A DNA stretch of 36,684 bases from Phyllobacteriaceae bacterium Water-Bin73 (GTDB taxonomy: Bacteria; Pseudomonadota; Alphaproteobacteria; RS24): positions 1 to 36,684 of the forward strand of contig FZLQ01000006.1 of the NCBI GenBank assembly GCA_900197605.1, read 5' to 3'. This document shows positions 19,028 through 26,891 of the stretch, piece after piece; within the stretch, counting starts at the first letter, position 1; the number at the start of each line of letters is the position of its first letter. The position numbers and the translations under genes are program-made. The notes below the pieces were generated by a model that was not told where the DNA came from, ran no database searches, and saw only the letters and a list, made by a program, of their open reading frames with translations.

Positions 19028-19792
19028 CTAAACAGCGCGCCGCATAAGCGGCATCACGTTCGGTTTCTCAGCTATCTGCGTCGCCGCCGGATATAAAGAC
19101 CAACCGACAGAAGGCGGCGGCGTATCATAGGTGAGGCGCAATTTTTCGAGCGTCACCTGCCAGCCATTTTGCGGCAAAGCGGCAACCCGCCAGCGCGTTG
19201 TTGCGGCTGAGGCGGCAGTTTTACCAAGTGCCAATAATAATGGCCGTTCGGCTGCGCGTGCCGCCAATGACAAGCGGCGGCTATGGGTAAAATCGGGCAC
19301 GCTCTCAGAACTGGTCAATAAGCTGCACGCGACCGAAGCACAGCTCAACGCCTGCTCGCCCGCCCATAATAAATCCGGCAGGGTCACGCCATCGAGATAA
19401 ACCAGTGTTGGCGGTGACAGACCATGCGCCGCCAAAGCCGGGCCATAGGGCTGCCCGCCATCGCGACACGCAGCATGGGTTTGGCCGTAAAGCAGCACAT
19501 CATCATCAGCCCCTTGCGCCATAAAACGCGCAGCCAGTCGATGCGCGAAACCCAAGACGGCAGGCATATCGGCGGTGCTTTCAGCCGCCACCTCGTGCAG
19601 GCCGCCGCATGGTATGCCGCCGCCGCTCACTTGCGTGTCAAAATAAGCGTCAATTTCTGCAAAACCGGTCCTGATAGAAGCGCCGCGCTGCACCATCGGC
19701 TCATGCTTGGCCACCAGCTTATGCAAGCGGTTCAGCTTGTGCTGCCGCGTCATGCTTTTGGCTTGCCTGCTCTTGTTAAAAGCGCGTTGCAT
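19028..19792 (-). CDS. imuA: ImuA, RecA/SulA-like mutasome accessory protein
   Basis: First gene of the SOS mutagenesis operon. ImuA resembles RecA/SulA and interacts with ImuB and RecA in Myxococcus and Pseudomonas studies. The alphaproteobacterial form is seen here: a basic N-terminus, then ASIRTGFAEIDAYFD, the VSGGGIPCGGLHEVAAES motif in the position of the RecA P-loop (without a canonical GxxxxGK[ST]), and LPDLLWAGEQALSC. Two starts compete. The ATG at 19801 would sit directly on its AGAAGAG ribosome-binding site, whereas the ATG at 19792 has it 9 nt upstream, so I chose 19792 (254 residues). A LexA box lies about 25-40 bp upstream. Confidence 0.88.
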   Translation of the reverse strand: MQRAFNKSRQAKSMTRQHKLNRLHKLVAKHEPMVQRGASIRTGFAEIDAYFDTQVSGGGIPCGGLHEVAAESTADMPAVLGFAHRLAARFMAQGADDDVLLYGQTHAACRDGGQPYGPALAAHGLSPPTLVYLDGVTLPDLLWAGEQALSCASVACSLLTSSESVPDFTHSRRLSLAARAAERPLLLALGKTAASAATTRWRVAALPQNGWQVTLEKLRLTYDTPPPSVGWSLYPAATQIAEKPNVMPLMRRAV

Positions 19793-19817
19793 GGTTTGCA
19801 TCTCTTCTTGCTTAAAT

Positions 19818-19832
19818 GTTCCTATTTTGTTC
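19818..19832. promoter_or_regulatory. LexA (SOS) box for imuA-imuB-dnaE2
   Basis: GTTC (19818-19821), seven bases, GTTC (19829-19832): an exact match to the direct-repeat LexA site of alphaproteobacteria. A GAAC at 19841-19844 also makes an inverted partner with the second GTTC. On the minus strand a TTGACT at 19852-19857 could be the -35, placing the box over the -10 region, where LexA would block transcription. It lies 26 bp upstream of the chosen imuA start. Confidence 0.9.
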
Positions 19833-19879
19833 TAAAATGAGAACAAGCAAGAGTCAATGGCGCAACACGCAAAGCAACA

Positions 19880-20033
19880 AATTATTTAATCGTTGCAGCG
19901 CCCCGCTAAAAGGGCTTGGTGAGCAAAGCGAACCCTAGCCCGCCTTGCGCCAGCGACCGGTGCGCAAGCAAAGGAAGTCGGCTTTTCACAACGCACACGA
20001 AATCGCAGAATTATTTAATCGTTGCAGCGCCCC
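19880..20033. repeat. 25-bp direct repeat pair duplicating the 3' end of the methyltransferase gene
   Basis: The 25-base sequence at 19880-19904 is repeated exactly at 20009-20033 (period 129 bp). The right copy contains the last codons and stop of the methyltransferase gene; the left copy is free-standing, next to the SOS promoter. Weaker similarity continues for about 35 bp to the left of both copies. The segment between them holds a CTTGCGC/GCGCAAG hairpin and resembles parts of repeat family 2. Confidence 0.9.
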
Positions 20034-20631
20034 AATATGTATAACCGAGGATTTTCGGCGTGCTTGGCACGTACATTTGGTCGAGATCGGTGATTTGAAA
20101 CCCGCCCTCTTCAATCAGTCGCGGAATTTCGCGGTTCATATTACAGCCACCGGCAATTTTGCCCCAAACGCCATTCAAACGGTCTTGCCATTTGACGACA
20201 GCCGCATCGGGTGCGCGGCCATGTTCTGAGAAAATGAGTTTGCCACCCGGCTTCAACACGCGGCGCATATTTTGCATCGCCTGCAATGTGCCGGGAATGG
20301 TGCACAGCGTATAAGTCAGCAGCACCGTATCGACGCTATTGTCTTCGAGCGGAATTTCTTCGCCCGGCAGGTCAATAAACTCGACCTTAAAAGGCATTTT
20401 TTCAGCCAAAGGCTTGGCGTGTTTCACCATATCGGGTGCCGGTTCCAGCCCGAACACCATATCGACCTTATCGGCATCATAAAATTCAAGATTGTGACCC
20501 GTGCCCATGCCGACTTCCAAAACGCGGCCTTCGCATTGCGGCACAACTTTTTCGCGCTGCTTTACAATCGGCTTGGTGCCGCAAGCGGCTCCGATAAAAC
20601 GCGGTAAAATATATTTGTCATAAAAGCCCAT
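20011..20631 (-). CDS. class I SAM-dependent methyltransferase (METTL7-like)
   Basis: The 206-residue protein has motif I VLEVGMGTGHNLEFYD (residues ~37-52), an acidic motif II around FGLEPAPDMVKHAK, and motif III/IV VDTVLLTYTLCTI followed by LKPGGKLIFSEHG. After it comes WQDRLNGVWGKIAGGCNMNREIP, a stretch characteristic of the METTL7/TMT1-like branch of UbiE-type methyltransferases. The substrate is not known; related proteins act on small thiols or lipids. Despite its position it has its own spacing from ilvE (61 bp downstream of the ilvE stop) and may be in the same transcript. Its last 25 bp are duplicated downstream. Confidence 0.87.
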   Translation of the reverse strand: MGFYDKYILPRFIGAACGTKPIVKQREKVVPQCEGRVLEVGMGTGHNLEFYDADKVDMVFGLEPAPDMVKHAKPLAEKMPFKVEFIDLPGEEIPLEDNSVDTVLLTYTLCTIPGTLQAMQNMRRVLKPGGKLIFSEHGRAPDAAVVKWQDRLNGVWGKIAGGCNMNREIPRLIEEGGFQITDLDQMYVPSTPKILGYTYWGAATIK

Positions 20632-20692
20632 AATCGCCTCCCCTTAACGCACGGAAAGCGTGGCACAAATCAATCGCAATTTGAAGACTGTT

Positions 20693-21562
20693 TTAGCCGT
20701 TCACCAGCGCGGTGTAATCGTCCATCAGGTTTTTGGAGATGTCGCTTGGCGTGAATTTATACGGCCCGATTTCAGACACCGGTGTCACTTCAGCCGCCGT
20801 GCCGGTGATGAAGCACTCGCTGAAGCCTGCCAGCTCTTCCGGCATGATGGCGCGCTCGACAATTTCATGGCCGCGGGCGCGCGCCAAATCCATTACCGTG
20901 CGGCGGGTAATGCCATCGAGAAAACAATCGGGTGTCGGCGTATGAATGACGCCATCTTGCACAAAAAACATATTGGCACCGGTCGCTTCGGCCACTTGGC
21001 CACGATAATCGAGCATCATCGCATCGGCATAGCCTTTGCTTTCGGCTTCGTGCTTGGACAGGGTGCAAATCATGTATAGGCCCGCCGCTTTGGCGTGGCA
21101 CGGTGCGGTTTCCGGCGATGGGCGGCGATATTTGGCCATATCCAGGCGAATACCTTTCAGGCGCTCCTCAGGGTCGAAATAAGACGGCCATTCCCAAGCA
21201 GCAACAGCAACATTAATGCGGTTTTGCTGGGCCGAAACCCCCATCATCTCACTGCCGCGCCAAGCGACGGGTCGAATATAGCCATCGGTCAGACCATTGG
21301 CTTCCAGCGTTTTAATGCAAGCCTCATCAATTTCCTCGACGCTATAAGGCAGGTCAAAACCCAATTCACGACCGGAATAAAACAAACGTTCCGTATGCTC
21401 GCGCAGCTTAAAGATAGTGCCATTATAAGCACGCTCACCCTCGAAAACGCTTGAGCCATAATGCAGACCATGCGTCAGCACGTGGACTTTTGCGTCAGCC
21501 CACGGCACCATTTCGCCATTCATCCAGATGAACCCATCGCGCTGGTCAAATGCTATGCTCAT
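20693..21562 (-). CDS. ilvE: branched-chain amino-acid aminotransferase
   Basis: PLP-dependent fold-type IV enzyme that makes Leu, Ile and Val from their 2-oxo acids, with glutamate as donor. Signatures are WMNGEMVPWADAKVHVLTHG, HYGSSVFEGERAYNG, the PLP-lysine region APCHAKAAGLY, MMLDYRGQVAEATGAN, and DGITRRTVMDLARA, with GTAAEVTPV near the C-terminus. I chose the ATG at 21562 (MSIAFDQRDG, 289 residues) because GGGGA lies 8 nt upstream; a start 14 codons earlier adds a non-conserved arginine-rich tail. It is divergent from the MarR-type regulator with about 104 bp between starts. Confidence 0.93.
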   Translation of the reverse strand: MSIAFDQRDGFIWMNGEMVPWADAKVHVLTHGLHYGSSVFEGERAYNGTIFKLREHTERLFYSGRELGFDLPYSVEEIDEACIKTLEANGLTDGYIRPVAWRGSEMMGVSAQQNRINVAVAAWEWPSYFDPEERLKGIRLDMAKYRRPSPETAPCHAKAAGLYMICTLSKHEAESKGYADAMMLDYRGQVAEATGANMFFVQDGVIHTPTPDCFLDGITRRTVMDLARARGHEIVERAIMPEELAGFSECFITGTAAEVTPVSEIGPYKFTPSDISKNLMDDYTALVNG

Positions 21563-21611
21563 TAAATATCCCCTGCGCCGCCATATTGGCGCTGTATATT
21601 TCATGCTAGAG

Positions 21612-21627
21612 TTATCAGTGAAGATAA
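21612..21627. promoter_or_regulatory. inverted repeat in the ilvE/MarR intergenic region, candidate operator
   Basis: TTATC-N6-GATAA forms a 16-bp dyad, with a related GTTAT...AATAAC pair and a CAGTG...CACTG pair spanning 21611-21645. Dyads of this size between a MarR gene and its divergent neighbour are typical operator positions. Binding by this MarR protein is inferred only. Confidence 0.35.
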
Positions 21628-21666
21628 TTTATGTCAATAACACTGACCCTTTTCGGGGATAACCGC

Positions 21667-22182
21667 ATGTCGGGTGATATGAGCAAAACGAAAGACCGCA
21701 AAGACAGCGACTTTAACGATGCGATTGAGCTGATGTTCTTCGCCTATCGTGATTTTATTGCTGATCCTGATGTTATTTTGGAGGCCCATGATTTTGGCCG
21801 CGCCCATCACCGAGTTTTACACTTTGTCGCCGGTAATCCGGGCATTTCCATCGCCGATTTGCTGGATATTTTGCGCGTGACCAAGCAAAGCCTGGCGCGG
21901 GTTTTACGCGATTTGATTGATGGCGATTATGTTGAACAACGCATTGGTGCCAATGACCGCCGCAAGCGGCTGCTGCATTTAACGCCGAAAGGTATCGCTC
22001 TGCATGGCAAGCTGATTGCGCCGCAAGAAAAGCGCTTCAATGAGGTGCTGACGGCGCTTGGGCCGCAGGTTTTTGAACAATGGAAAAAAACAATGCGGCT
22101 TGTCATCAACAGCGAAGACCGCGAAAATGTCGATGAATTGATTAAACGGTCGCGGGCTGCCCGCACCAAGAACGAAACATAG
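21667..22182 (+). CDS. petP: MarR-family regulator, PetP-like
   Basis: The 171-residue winged-helix regulator has the MarR core: AHHRVLHFVAGNPGISIADLL, the recognition region RVTKQSLARVLRDLI, and a wing at IGANDRRKRLLHLTPKG. Flanking helices form the dimer interface. I chose the ATG at 21667 because GGGGA lies 7 nt upstream; an earlier in-frame ATG at 21631 overlaps the likely promoter. In Rhodobacter capsulatus petP (MarR type) precedes petR upstream of the bc1 genes. The same MarR-then-OmpR order here suggests the name, which rests on gene order and family and not on direct comparison. Confidence 0.75.
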   Translation: MSGDMSKTKDRKDSDFNDAIELMFFAYRDFIADPDVILEAHDFGRAHHRVLHFVAGNPGISIADLLDILRVTKQSLARVLRDLIDGDYVEQRIGANDRRKRLLHLTPKGIALHGKLIAPQEKRFNEVLTALGPQVFEQWKKTMRLVINSEDRENVDELIKRSRAARTKNET

Positions 22183-22202
22183 AGACGGAAAGTAAGGCGC
22201 GC

Positions 22203-22901
22203 ATGAGCCAGCCTGATGAAACCACACCGCATGTTCTGATTGTCGATGACGACACGCGCATACGCGAATTGCTGCAAAAATATCTGTCGGATAATGGCTA
22301 TCGCACATCAACCGCTGCCGATGCCGCCGAGGCGCAAACCAAAATGGACGGGTTGGAATATGACCTATTGGTTCTGGATATTATGATGCCCGGCATTACC
22401 GGCCTTGAGTTTACCGAGAAATTACGCGCGGCAGAAAACCCCGTGCCGATTTTATTGCTCACCGCTTTGGCGGAAACCGAACAGCGCATTGAGGGACTGG
22501 CCATGGGCGCCGATGATTATCTGCCCAAGCCGTTTGACCCGAAGGAATTATTACTGCGCGTCCAAAGCATTTTGCGCCGCAGTGCCAGCGATGAATCGCC
22601 GCTTGCGCCGCCCGAAGAAGTGCATTTTGGCGACCATTTATTTCGCTATGAGCGCGGCGAACTGACCCGCGATGGCGCGCGCATTACCCTGACAACGCGC
22701 GAGATTGAGGTGCTGCGCTGTCTGACCCAATCACCCGGACGCATTGTGACACGCGCCGAATTGGCTGATGGCGAGGATATTTCAGAGCGCGCCATTGATG
22801 TGCAGATTAACCGACTGCGCCGCAAAATTGAGGCCGACCCGCGCGACCCGATTTATTTGCAAACCGTGCGCGGTGCCGGTTACGTGCTGAGGACGGACTA
22901 A
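22203..22901 (+). CDS. petR: OmpR-type response regulator, PetR-like
   Basis: The 232-residue regulator has a receiver domain with acidic residues Asp15-17, the phosphorylated Asp59 in LVLDIMMPG, Thr87 and Lys109 (LPKPFDPKE). A winged-helix Trans_reg_C domain follows (LTTREIEVLRCLTQ, then SERAIDVQINRLRRKIE and TVRGAGYVL). It starts 20 bp after the MarR gene and is followed by a histidine kinase 3 bp later. R. capsulatus PetR is needed for growth that relies on the bc1 complex, and the bc1 operon of this window lies about 10 kb away. The link to bc1 is inference from family and gene order. Confidence 0.85.
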   Translation: MSQPDETTPHVLIVDDDTRIRELLQKYLSDNGYRTSTAADAAEAQTKMDGLEYDLLVLDIMMPGITGLEFTEKLRAAENPVPILLLTALAETEQRIEGLAMGADDYLPKPFDPKELLLRVQSILRRSASDESPLAPPEEVHFGDHLFRYERGELTRDGARITLTTREIEVLRCLTQSPGRIVTRAELADGEDISERAIDVQINRLRRKIEADPRDPIYLQTVRGAGYVLRTD

Positions 22902-22904
22902 GCC

Positions 22905-24242
22905 ATGTGGTTCTCGCCCAGCGCCTTTTTGAAAACCTATATGCCGACGGGGCTGTTTCCCCGCTCGCTACTGATTATTGTGATGCCGGTTGTGGTGACG
23001 CAAATCGTTGTCGCTTTCGTGTTTATGGAGCGGCATTGGTCAACCGTGACGCAGCGCCTGTCGCGCGCCGTGGTGTCGGATATTTCAATGCTGGTCGATT
23101 TACGCATGCGCGAACAAGGCGGCGATGGCGAATTATTGAGCCAAATGGCCGGTGATGCGTTTGCCATGTCAGTGGCGTTTTTGCCCGGCGAAAGTCTGCC
23201 CAGCGGCAGAGAGACACCAATTGTCGCGCTATTGCATCAATCCTTATCGCGCGAATTGAGCCAGCAAGTCGGGCGTCCGTTTTGGATTGATACGCAAACT
23301 TACGATAATTACGTTGATATTCGCGTGCTGCTGCCCGGCGAAGTTATGCGGGTTTTGGCGCAACGCAAACGGGTTTACGCCACCAATACCCATATTTTCA
23401 TGATCTGGATGGTCGGCACATCAGTGATTTTACTAATGGTCTCCGGCGTATTTTTGCGCAATCAAATTCGCCCGATACAACGCCTCGCCGAAGCGGCGGA
23501 GGAGTTTGGCAAAGGCCGCAATATGCCAAATTTCCGTCCGGCCGGCGCGACCGAAGTGCGTAGTGCCGCCGCCTCTTTTATTGAAATGCGCGACCGCATT
23601 GAACGCCAGATTGAACAGCGCACGACCATGTTGGCGGGGGTGAGCCATGACTTGCGCACGCCCCTGACGCGGCTAAAGCTACAACTCGCCATGCTGCCCG
23701 AAGGGCCGGAAATTGAGGAATTGAATACTGATATTTCCGAAATGGAAGACATGCTTGATGACTATTTGGCCTTTGCGCGTGGCTATCAGGGTGAGACCGC
23801 GACCGAGGCCGAGCTGGCTCCCTTCCTCAACCAAATTCATCATGATGCTGAACGGCGTTGGCCGAATGTCAATATCCGTTTGACCGATGTGTTGGCGCGA
23901 CCGGTGTCCATCAAGTCCAATGCGTTCCGCCGCTGCCTGAATAATTTGGTCAATAATGCCTGCGGCCATGCGGGCATGGTGCATCTCGGTGCCAAAATTA
24001 ATGAGACTGAAGACACGGTGACGATTTTTGTCGATGATAATGGTGTCGGTATTCCCGACAACAAGCTCGAAGAAGTGTTTCGCCCGTTTTATCGGCTCGA
24101 TGATGCGCGCAATGCGCAAACCGGTGGCACGGGTCTTGGGCTGGCGATTGCGCGCGACGTGGCGCGCGGGCATGGCGGGGATATTATATTGTCACGTAGT
24201 GCGCTGGGCGGCTTGCGCGCCGAGATTACCCTGCCGGTTTAA
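22905..24242 (+). CDS. EnvZ-type sensor histidine kinase
   Basis: The 445-residue membrane kinase has two transmembrane segments (about residues 21-41 and 163-184) around a periplasmic domain of about 120 residues that I do not recognise. A HAMP linker follows (to about 235), then the phosphorylated His248 in GVSHDLRTPLTRLK. The ATPase domain has N box NNLVNNACGHA (346-356), G1 DDNGVGIPD (377-385) and G2 GGTGLGLAIA (407-416). It starts 3 bp after the response regulator gene and is its likely partner. The start is the ATG at 22905. Its stop overlaps the convergent proC by 4 bp. The signal sensed cannot be read from the sequence. Confidence 0.92.
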   Translation: MWFSPSAFLKTYMPTGLFPRSLLIIVMPVVVTQIVVAFVFMERHWSTVTQRLSRAVVSDISMLVDLRMREQGGDGELLSQMAGDAFAMSVAFLPGESLPSGRETPIVALLHQSLSRELSQQVGRPFWIDTQTYDNYVDIRVLLPGEVMRVLAQRKRVYATNTHIFMIWMVGTSVILLMVSGVFLRNQIRPIQRLAEAAEEFGKGRNMPNFRPAGATEVRSAAASFIEMRDRIERQIEQRTTMLAGVSHDLRTPLTRLKLQLAMLPEGPEIEELNTDISEMEDMLDDYLAFARGYQGETATEAELAPFLNQIHHDAERRWPNVNIRLTDVLARPVSIKSNAFRRCLNNLVNNACGHAGMVHLGAKINETEDTVTIFVDDNGVGIPDNKLEEVFRPFYRLDDARNAQTGGTGLGLAIARDVARGHGGDIILSRSALGGLRAEITLPV

Positions 24243-25120
24243 TCATCCAGCTCGGCACCCAGTTCAATCATCTCATCTTGTTCTTCACCGATTTTAGACA
24301 GCTCACCGGCGCGCATGGCGGCGGCTTGAGTGGCGCGGCGCATTAAATCGACCAAGCCGGCATCGCTCATCAGCACATCAAGCGCGGCCTCGGTTGTGCC
24401 GCCGGGTGACGTGACATTGACGCGCAACTGACGCGGGTCAGCCGCCGCATCGCGCAGCATGGCGGCCGAGCCGACGATTGTCTGCGCCGCCAATTGCGCC
24501 GCCATATCTTGCGGCAAACCCAAATTAACCGCCGCCGCCGCCAATGCCTCAACCAAATGGAAAAAATAGGCCGGGCCGGAGCCTGAAATCGCCGTCACCG
24601 CATCAAGCATTTTTTCATTATCGAGCCAGACGGTTTGCCCGACCGCCGCCAGCAAGGCCTCCGCCGCCTGTTTTTGACTGTCTTGCGTGCCGCCCGACGC
24701 ATAAAGCGCGGTTATGCCCTCGCCAATGGCGGCAGGCGTGTTTGGCATGGTACGCACAAAGCTCGCCTCGCTGCCCAATAAATCGCTCATCGTATTTATC
24801 GGCACACCGGCCATCAGCGACAAGACCAGTGTCTCATCACTGGCCAAAACCGCCAGCGATGGCAGCGTCTCAACCGCGAGTTGGGGCTTAATCGCCAGAA
24901 TAATAATGCTGGGGGCTGCCGCTTCCAGCGCGGCGTCATCGGGGTTCAGGTGAACGCCCAAATCTTGCAGGGCCGCATCGGGATTGGGTTCTTGCACATA
25001 AAATTGCGCCGGTGACAGCCCCGCGCCCAGCCAGCCTTGCAGCAAGGCCGAGCCCATTTTGCCACAGCCGACCAGCAGCAATGACTGCCCGGCGACCAGT
25101 TCGGAAAGCGCTTTAGGCAT
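24239..25120 (-). CDS. proC: pyrroline-5-carboxylate reductase
   Basis: Catalyses the last step of proline synthesis, reducing pyrroline-5-carboxylate with NAD(P)H. The N-terminal Rossmann motif is LLLVGCGKMGSALLQGW (residues ~14-30). A mid-protein RTMPNTPAAIGEGITAL motif and the C-terminal dimerisation signature with AISGSGPAYFFHLVEAL and SPGGTTEAAL are diagnostic. The ATG at 25120 gives 293 residues, in a junction where ATGCCTAA holds both this start and the stop of the YbjN-like gene; a longer in-frame start at 25150 adds ten unlikely residues. It probably forms one transcript with the YbjN-like gene. Confidence 0.95.
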   Translation of the reverse strand: MPKALSELVAGQSLLLVGCGKMGSALLQGWLGAGLSPAQFYVQEPNPDAALQDLGVHLNPDDAALEAAAPSIIILAIKPQLAVETLPSLAVLASDETLVLSLMAGVPINTMSDLLGSEASFVRTMPNTPAAIGEGITALYASGGTQDSQKQAAEALLAAVGQTVWLDNEKMLDAVTAISGSGPAYFFHLVEALAAAAVNLGLPQDMAAQLAAQTIVGSAAMLRDAAADPRQLRVNVTSPGGTTEAALDVLMSDAGLVDLMRRATQAAAMRAGELSKIGEEQDEMIELGAELDD

Positions 25121-25607
25121 CACCGCGCGTTTCAAAAAGGCTGCTCTCAAGCGCCTGTTGCGGTGAGTGTCCGGCCCAAATCAGAAATTGAAAAGCCGGA
25201 AAGAAACGCTCGCAGGTTTCAAGCGCATGATTGATAAGCTCTTCGCATTGACCTTCAGATAGGCCCTCGCCACTGACAAACATGGTGTTGCGGAATAAAA
25301 TCGCGCCATCGCCCGACCAAATATCGAAATGACCGAGCCAAAGCTGCTCATTAATCAAGGCCAGCAATTCATGCACTTCATTGCGCTTGCCCTTTGGCGC
25401 GCGCGTGTCGAGCACACAAGCAACATGCAAGCCGCCCAAATCGGGCCGCCAGCTAATCGCCAAATGATAATCGGAATGTGAGCCAGAAATGCAGACATTC
25501 ATATCGTCTTCCGTGCCACGCTCAAACGGCCATTCGCGCGAAGCAGCAAGCCCTTCAATCAAATCAATCGGGTGCTCAATATGTACCTGTTGTGCGGCTG
25601 AACTCAT
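25113..25607 (-). CDS. YbjN-domain protein
   Basis: The 164-residue protein matches the alphaproteobacterial YbjN family. It has an N-terminal HIEHPIDLIEGLAASREWPFER segment, a central YHLAISWRPDLGGLHVACVLDTR strand region, LLALINEQLWLGHFDIWSGDGAILFRN, and a C-terminal CERFFPAFQFLIWAG helix. The family is related to secretion-chaperone folds, with no settled biochemical role, and E. coli YbjN affects motility and stress. The start at 25607 is chosen because GGAGAGGG lies 8 nt upstream; the ORF could extend 26 codons further without support. The upstream gap has a GCCCGC/GCGGGC hairpin (25630-25652). The stop overlaps proC by 8 bp. Confidence 0.85.
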   Translation of the reverse strand: MSSAAQQVHIEHPIDLIEGLAASREWPFERGTEDDMNVCISGSHSDYHLAISWRPDLGGLHVACVLDTRAPKGKRNEVHELLALINEQLWLGHFDIWSGDGAILFRNTMFVSGEGLSEGQCEELINHALETCERFFPAFQFLIWAGHSPQQALESSLFETRGDA

Positions 25608-25768
25608 CAAACTGCCCTCTCCTATATGCGCCCGCTTTAATAATCTGCGGGCACCGGCTGTTATCGATGAGATTGTCTGATTCACTGAGTCGGTAAAAGG
25701 CTAAAAACCTGCCCGCGAATTTAATCCACGAGCAAAATGGGGGCATATTGGAAAATCGGGAAGGTCGC

Positions 25769-26014
25769 TTATTTTTGCTTTTTCAGTGCATCTATCTCGG
25801 CACGCAGCGCAGCATTTTCTTCACGCGCCGCGACAGCCATCGCCCGCACGGCCTCAAATTCTTCGCGCGAAACCATGCCATTCTCGCTCAAAATAGCATC
25901 AACCCGCGCCCGCACGGCCTGCTCGACTTCATCGCGCACGCCTTGCGCCGCAATGCCAAGCCCCGTTGCGAGGCCGGTTAAATCGTCCAGAATTTTGTTT
26001 TTTGCATCACTCAT
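25769..26014 (-). CDS. ubiK: UbiK-type accessory factor (BMFP domain)
   Basis: The 81-residue protein has the arrangement of the UbiK/YqiC family: an N-terminal amphipathic helix (ILDDLTGLATGLGIAAQGVRDE) followed by a long coiled coil that includes VSREEFEAVRAMAVAAREEN and ends AALRAEIDALKKQK. UbiK helps the aerobic ubiquinone-synthesis complex in proteobacteria and binds membrane lipids. The gene is divergent from lgt (79 bp between starts). Its stop is 161 bp from the next gene on this strand, so it may be monocistronic. Confidence 0.85.
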   Translation of the reverse strand: MSDAKNKILDDLTGLATGLGIAAQGVRDEVEQAVRARVDAILSENGMVSREEFEAVRAMAVAAREENAALRAEIDALKKQK

Positions 26015-26093
26015 TTTTCACCTATGCGCACAAATTGGCCGCGCCCGTGCTATATTGCAAGCAGATTTTGACGCGACAGAAAGATAGCGCCCT

Positions 26094-26891
26094 ATGCCTT
26101 TTCCCAATATCGACCCGATTATTTTTGAAATCGGCCCCTTTGCTTTGCGTTGGTATGCGCTGGCCTATATGGCCGGTCTGATTTTGGGCTGGAAATATAT
26201 GGTGCGGCTCACCCAACGCCCTGCGCTTTGGCCGCAAGGCGCGCCTGCCAAAGAAGAACAGATTGATGATTTGCTGCTTTGGGTAACACTCGGCGTGATT
26301 ATTGGCGGGCGATTGGGCTATGTGCTGTTTTATAATGCGCCTTATTACATTGCCAATCCCGGCGCGGCACTGGCTGTCTGGCAGGGCGGCATGGCGTTTC
26401 ATGGCGGCGCGCTGGGGGTTATTTTGGCGGTGATTTACTTCGCCCGTAAAAACAAAATCCCGCTTCTGTCATTGGGCGATATGGTCGCCATCACTGTGCC
26501 GTTTGGCCTGCTTTGCGGGCGCTTGGCCAATTTCATTAATGGCGAATTATGGGGCCGCGTCACCGATGCGCCCTGGGGCGTTGTTTTTCCCGGCGCAGGT
26601 GCCTTGCCGCGCCACCCCAGCCAGCTTTATGAAGCCGCGCTTGAGGGCGCGCTGTTGCTGCTGGTGTTGAATGTGCTGGCATGGAAGTTCAAGGCATTGG
26701 CCAAGCCCGGCCTGTTGACCGGCCTGTTTCTCATCGGTTATGGCGCGTCGCGTTTTCTCATTGAATATGTGCGCGAGCCGGACGTGCATATCGGCTTTAT
26801 TTTTGACCTCATCACAATGGGGCAAATATTATCGCTGCCGATGATGCTGGCCGGTGCAGGTTTTGTGTATTGGGCGATAGCGCGCAAATGA
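26094..26891 (+). CDS. lgt: prolipoprotein diacylglyceryl transferase
   Basis: Inner-membrane enzyme that moves a diacylglyceryl group from phosphatidylglycerol to the lipobox cysteine of prolipoproteins, the first step of lipoprotein maturation. The 265-residue protein starts with GPFALRWYALAYMAGLILGW, has several further membrane segments, and shows the conserved GGMAFHGGALG and the Lgt signature GRLANFINGELWGR, followed by PRHPSQLYEA. Later it has the conserved FLIEYVREPD. The stop overlaps the midA start (ATGA), and midA overlaps pgeF, so the three are one operon. Confidence 0.96.
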   Translation: MPFPNIDPIIFEIGPFALRWYALAYMAGLILGWKYMVRLTQRPALWPQGAPAKEEQIDDLLLWVTLGVIIGGRLGYVLFYNAPYYIANPGAALAVWQGGMAFHGGALGVILAVIYFARKNKIPLLSLGDMVAITVPFGLLCGRLANFINGELWGRVTDAPWGVVFPGAGALPRHPSQLYEAALEGALLLLVLNVLAWKFKALAKPGLLTGLFLIGYGASRFLIEYVREPDVHIGFIFDLITMGQILSLPMMLAGAGFVYWAIARK

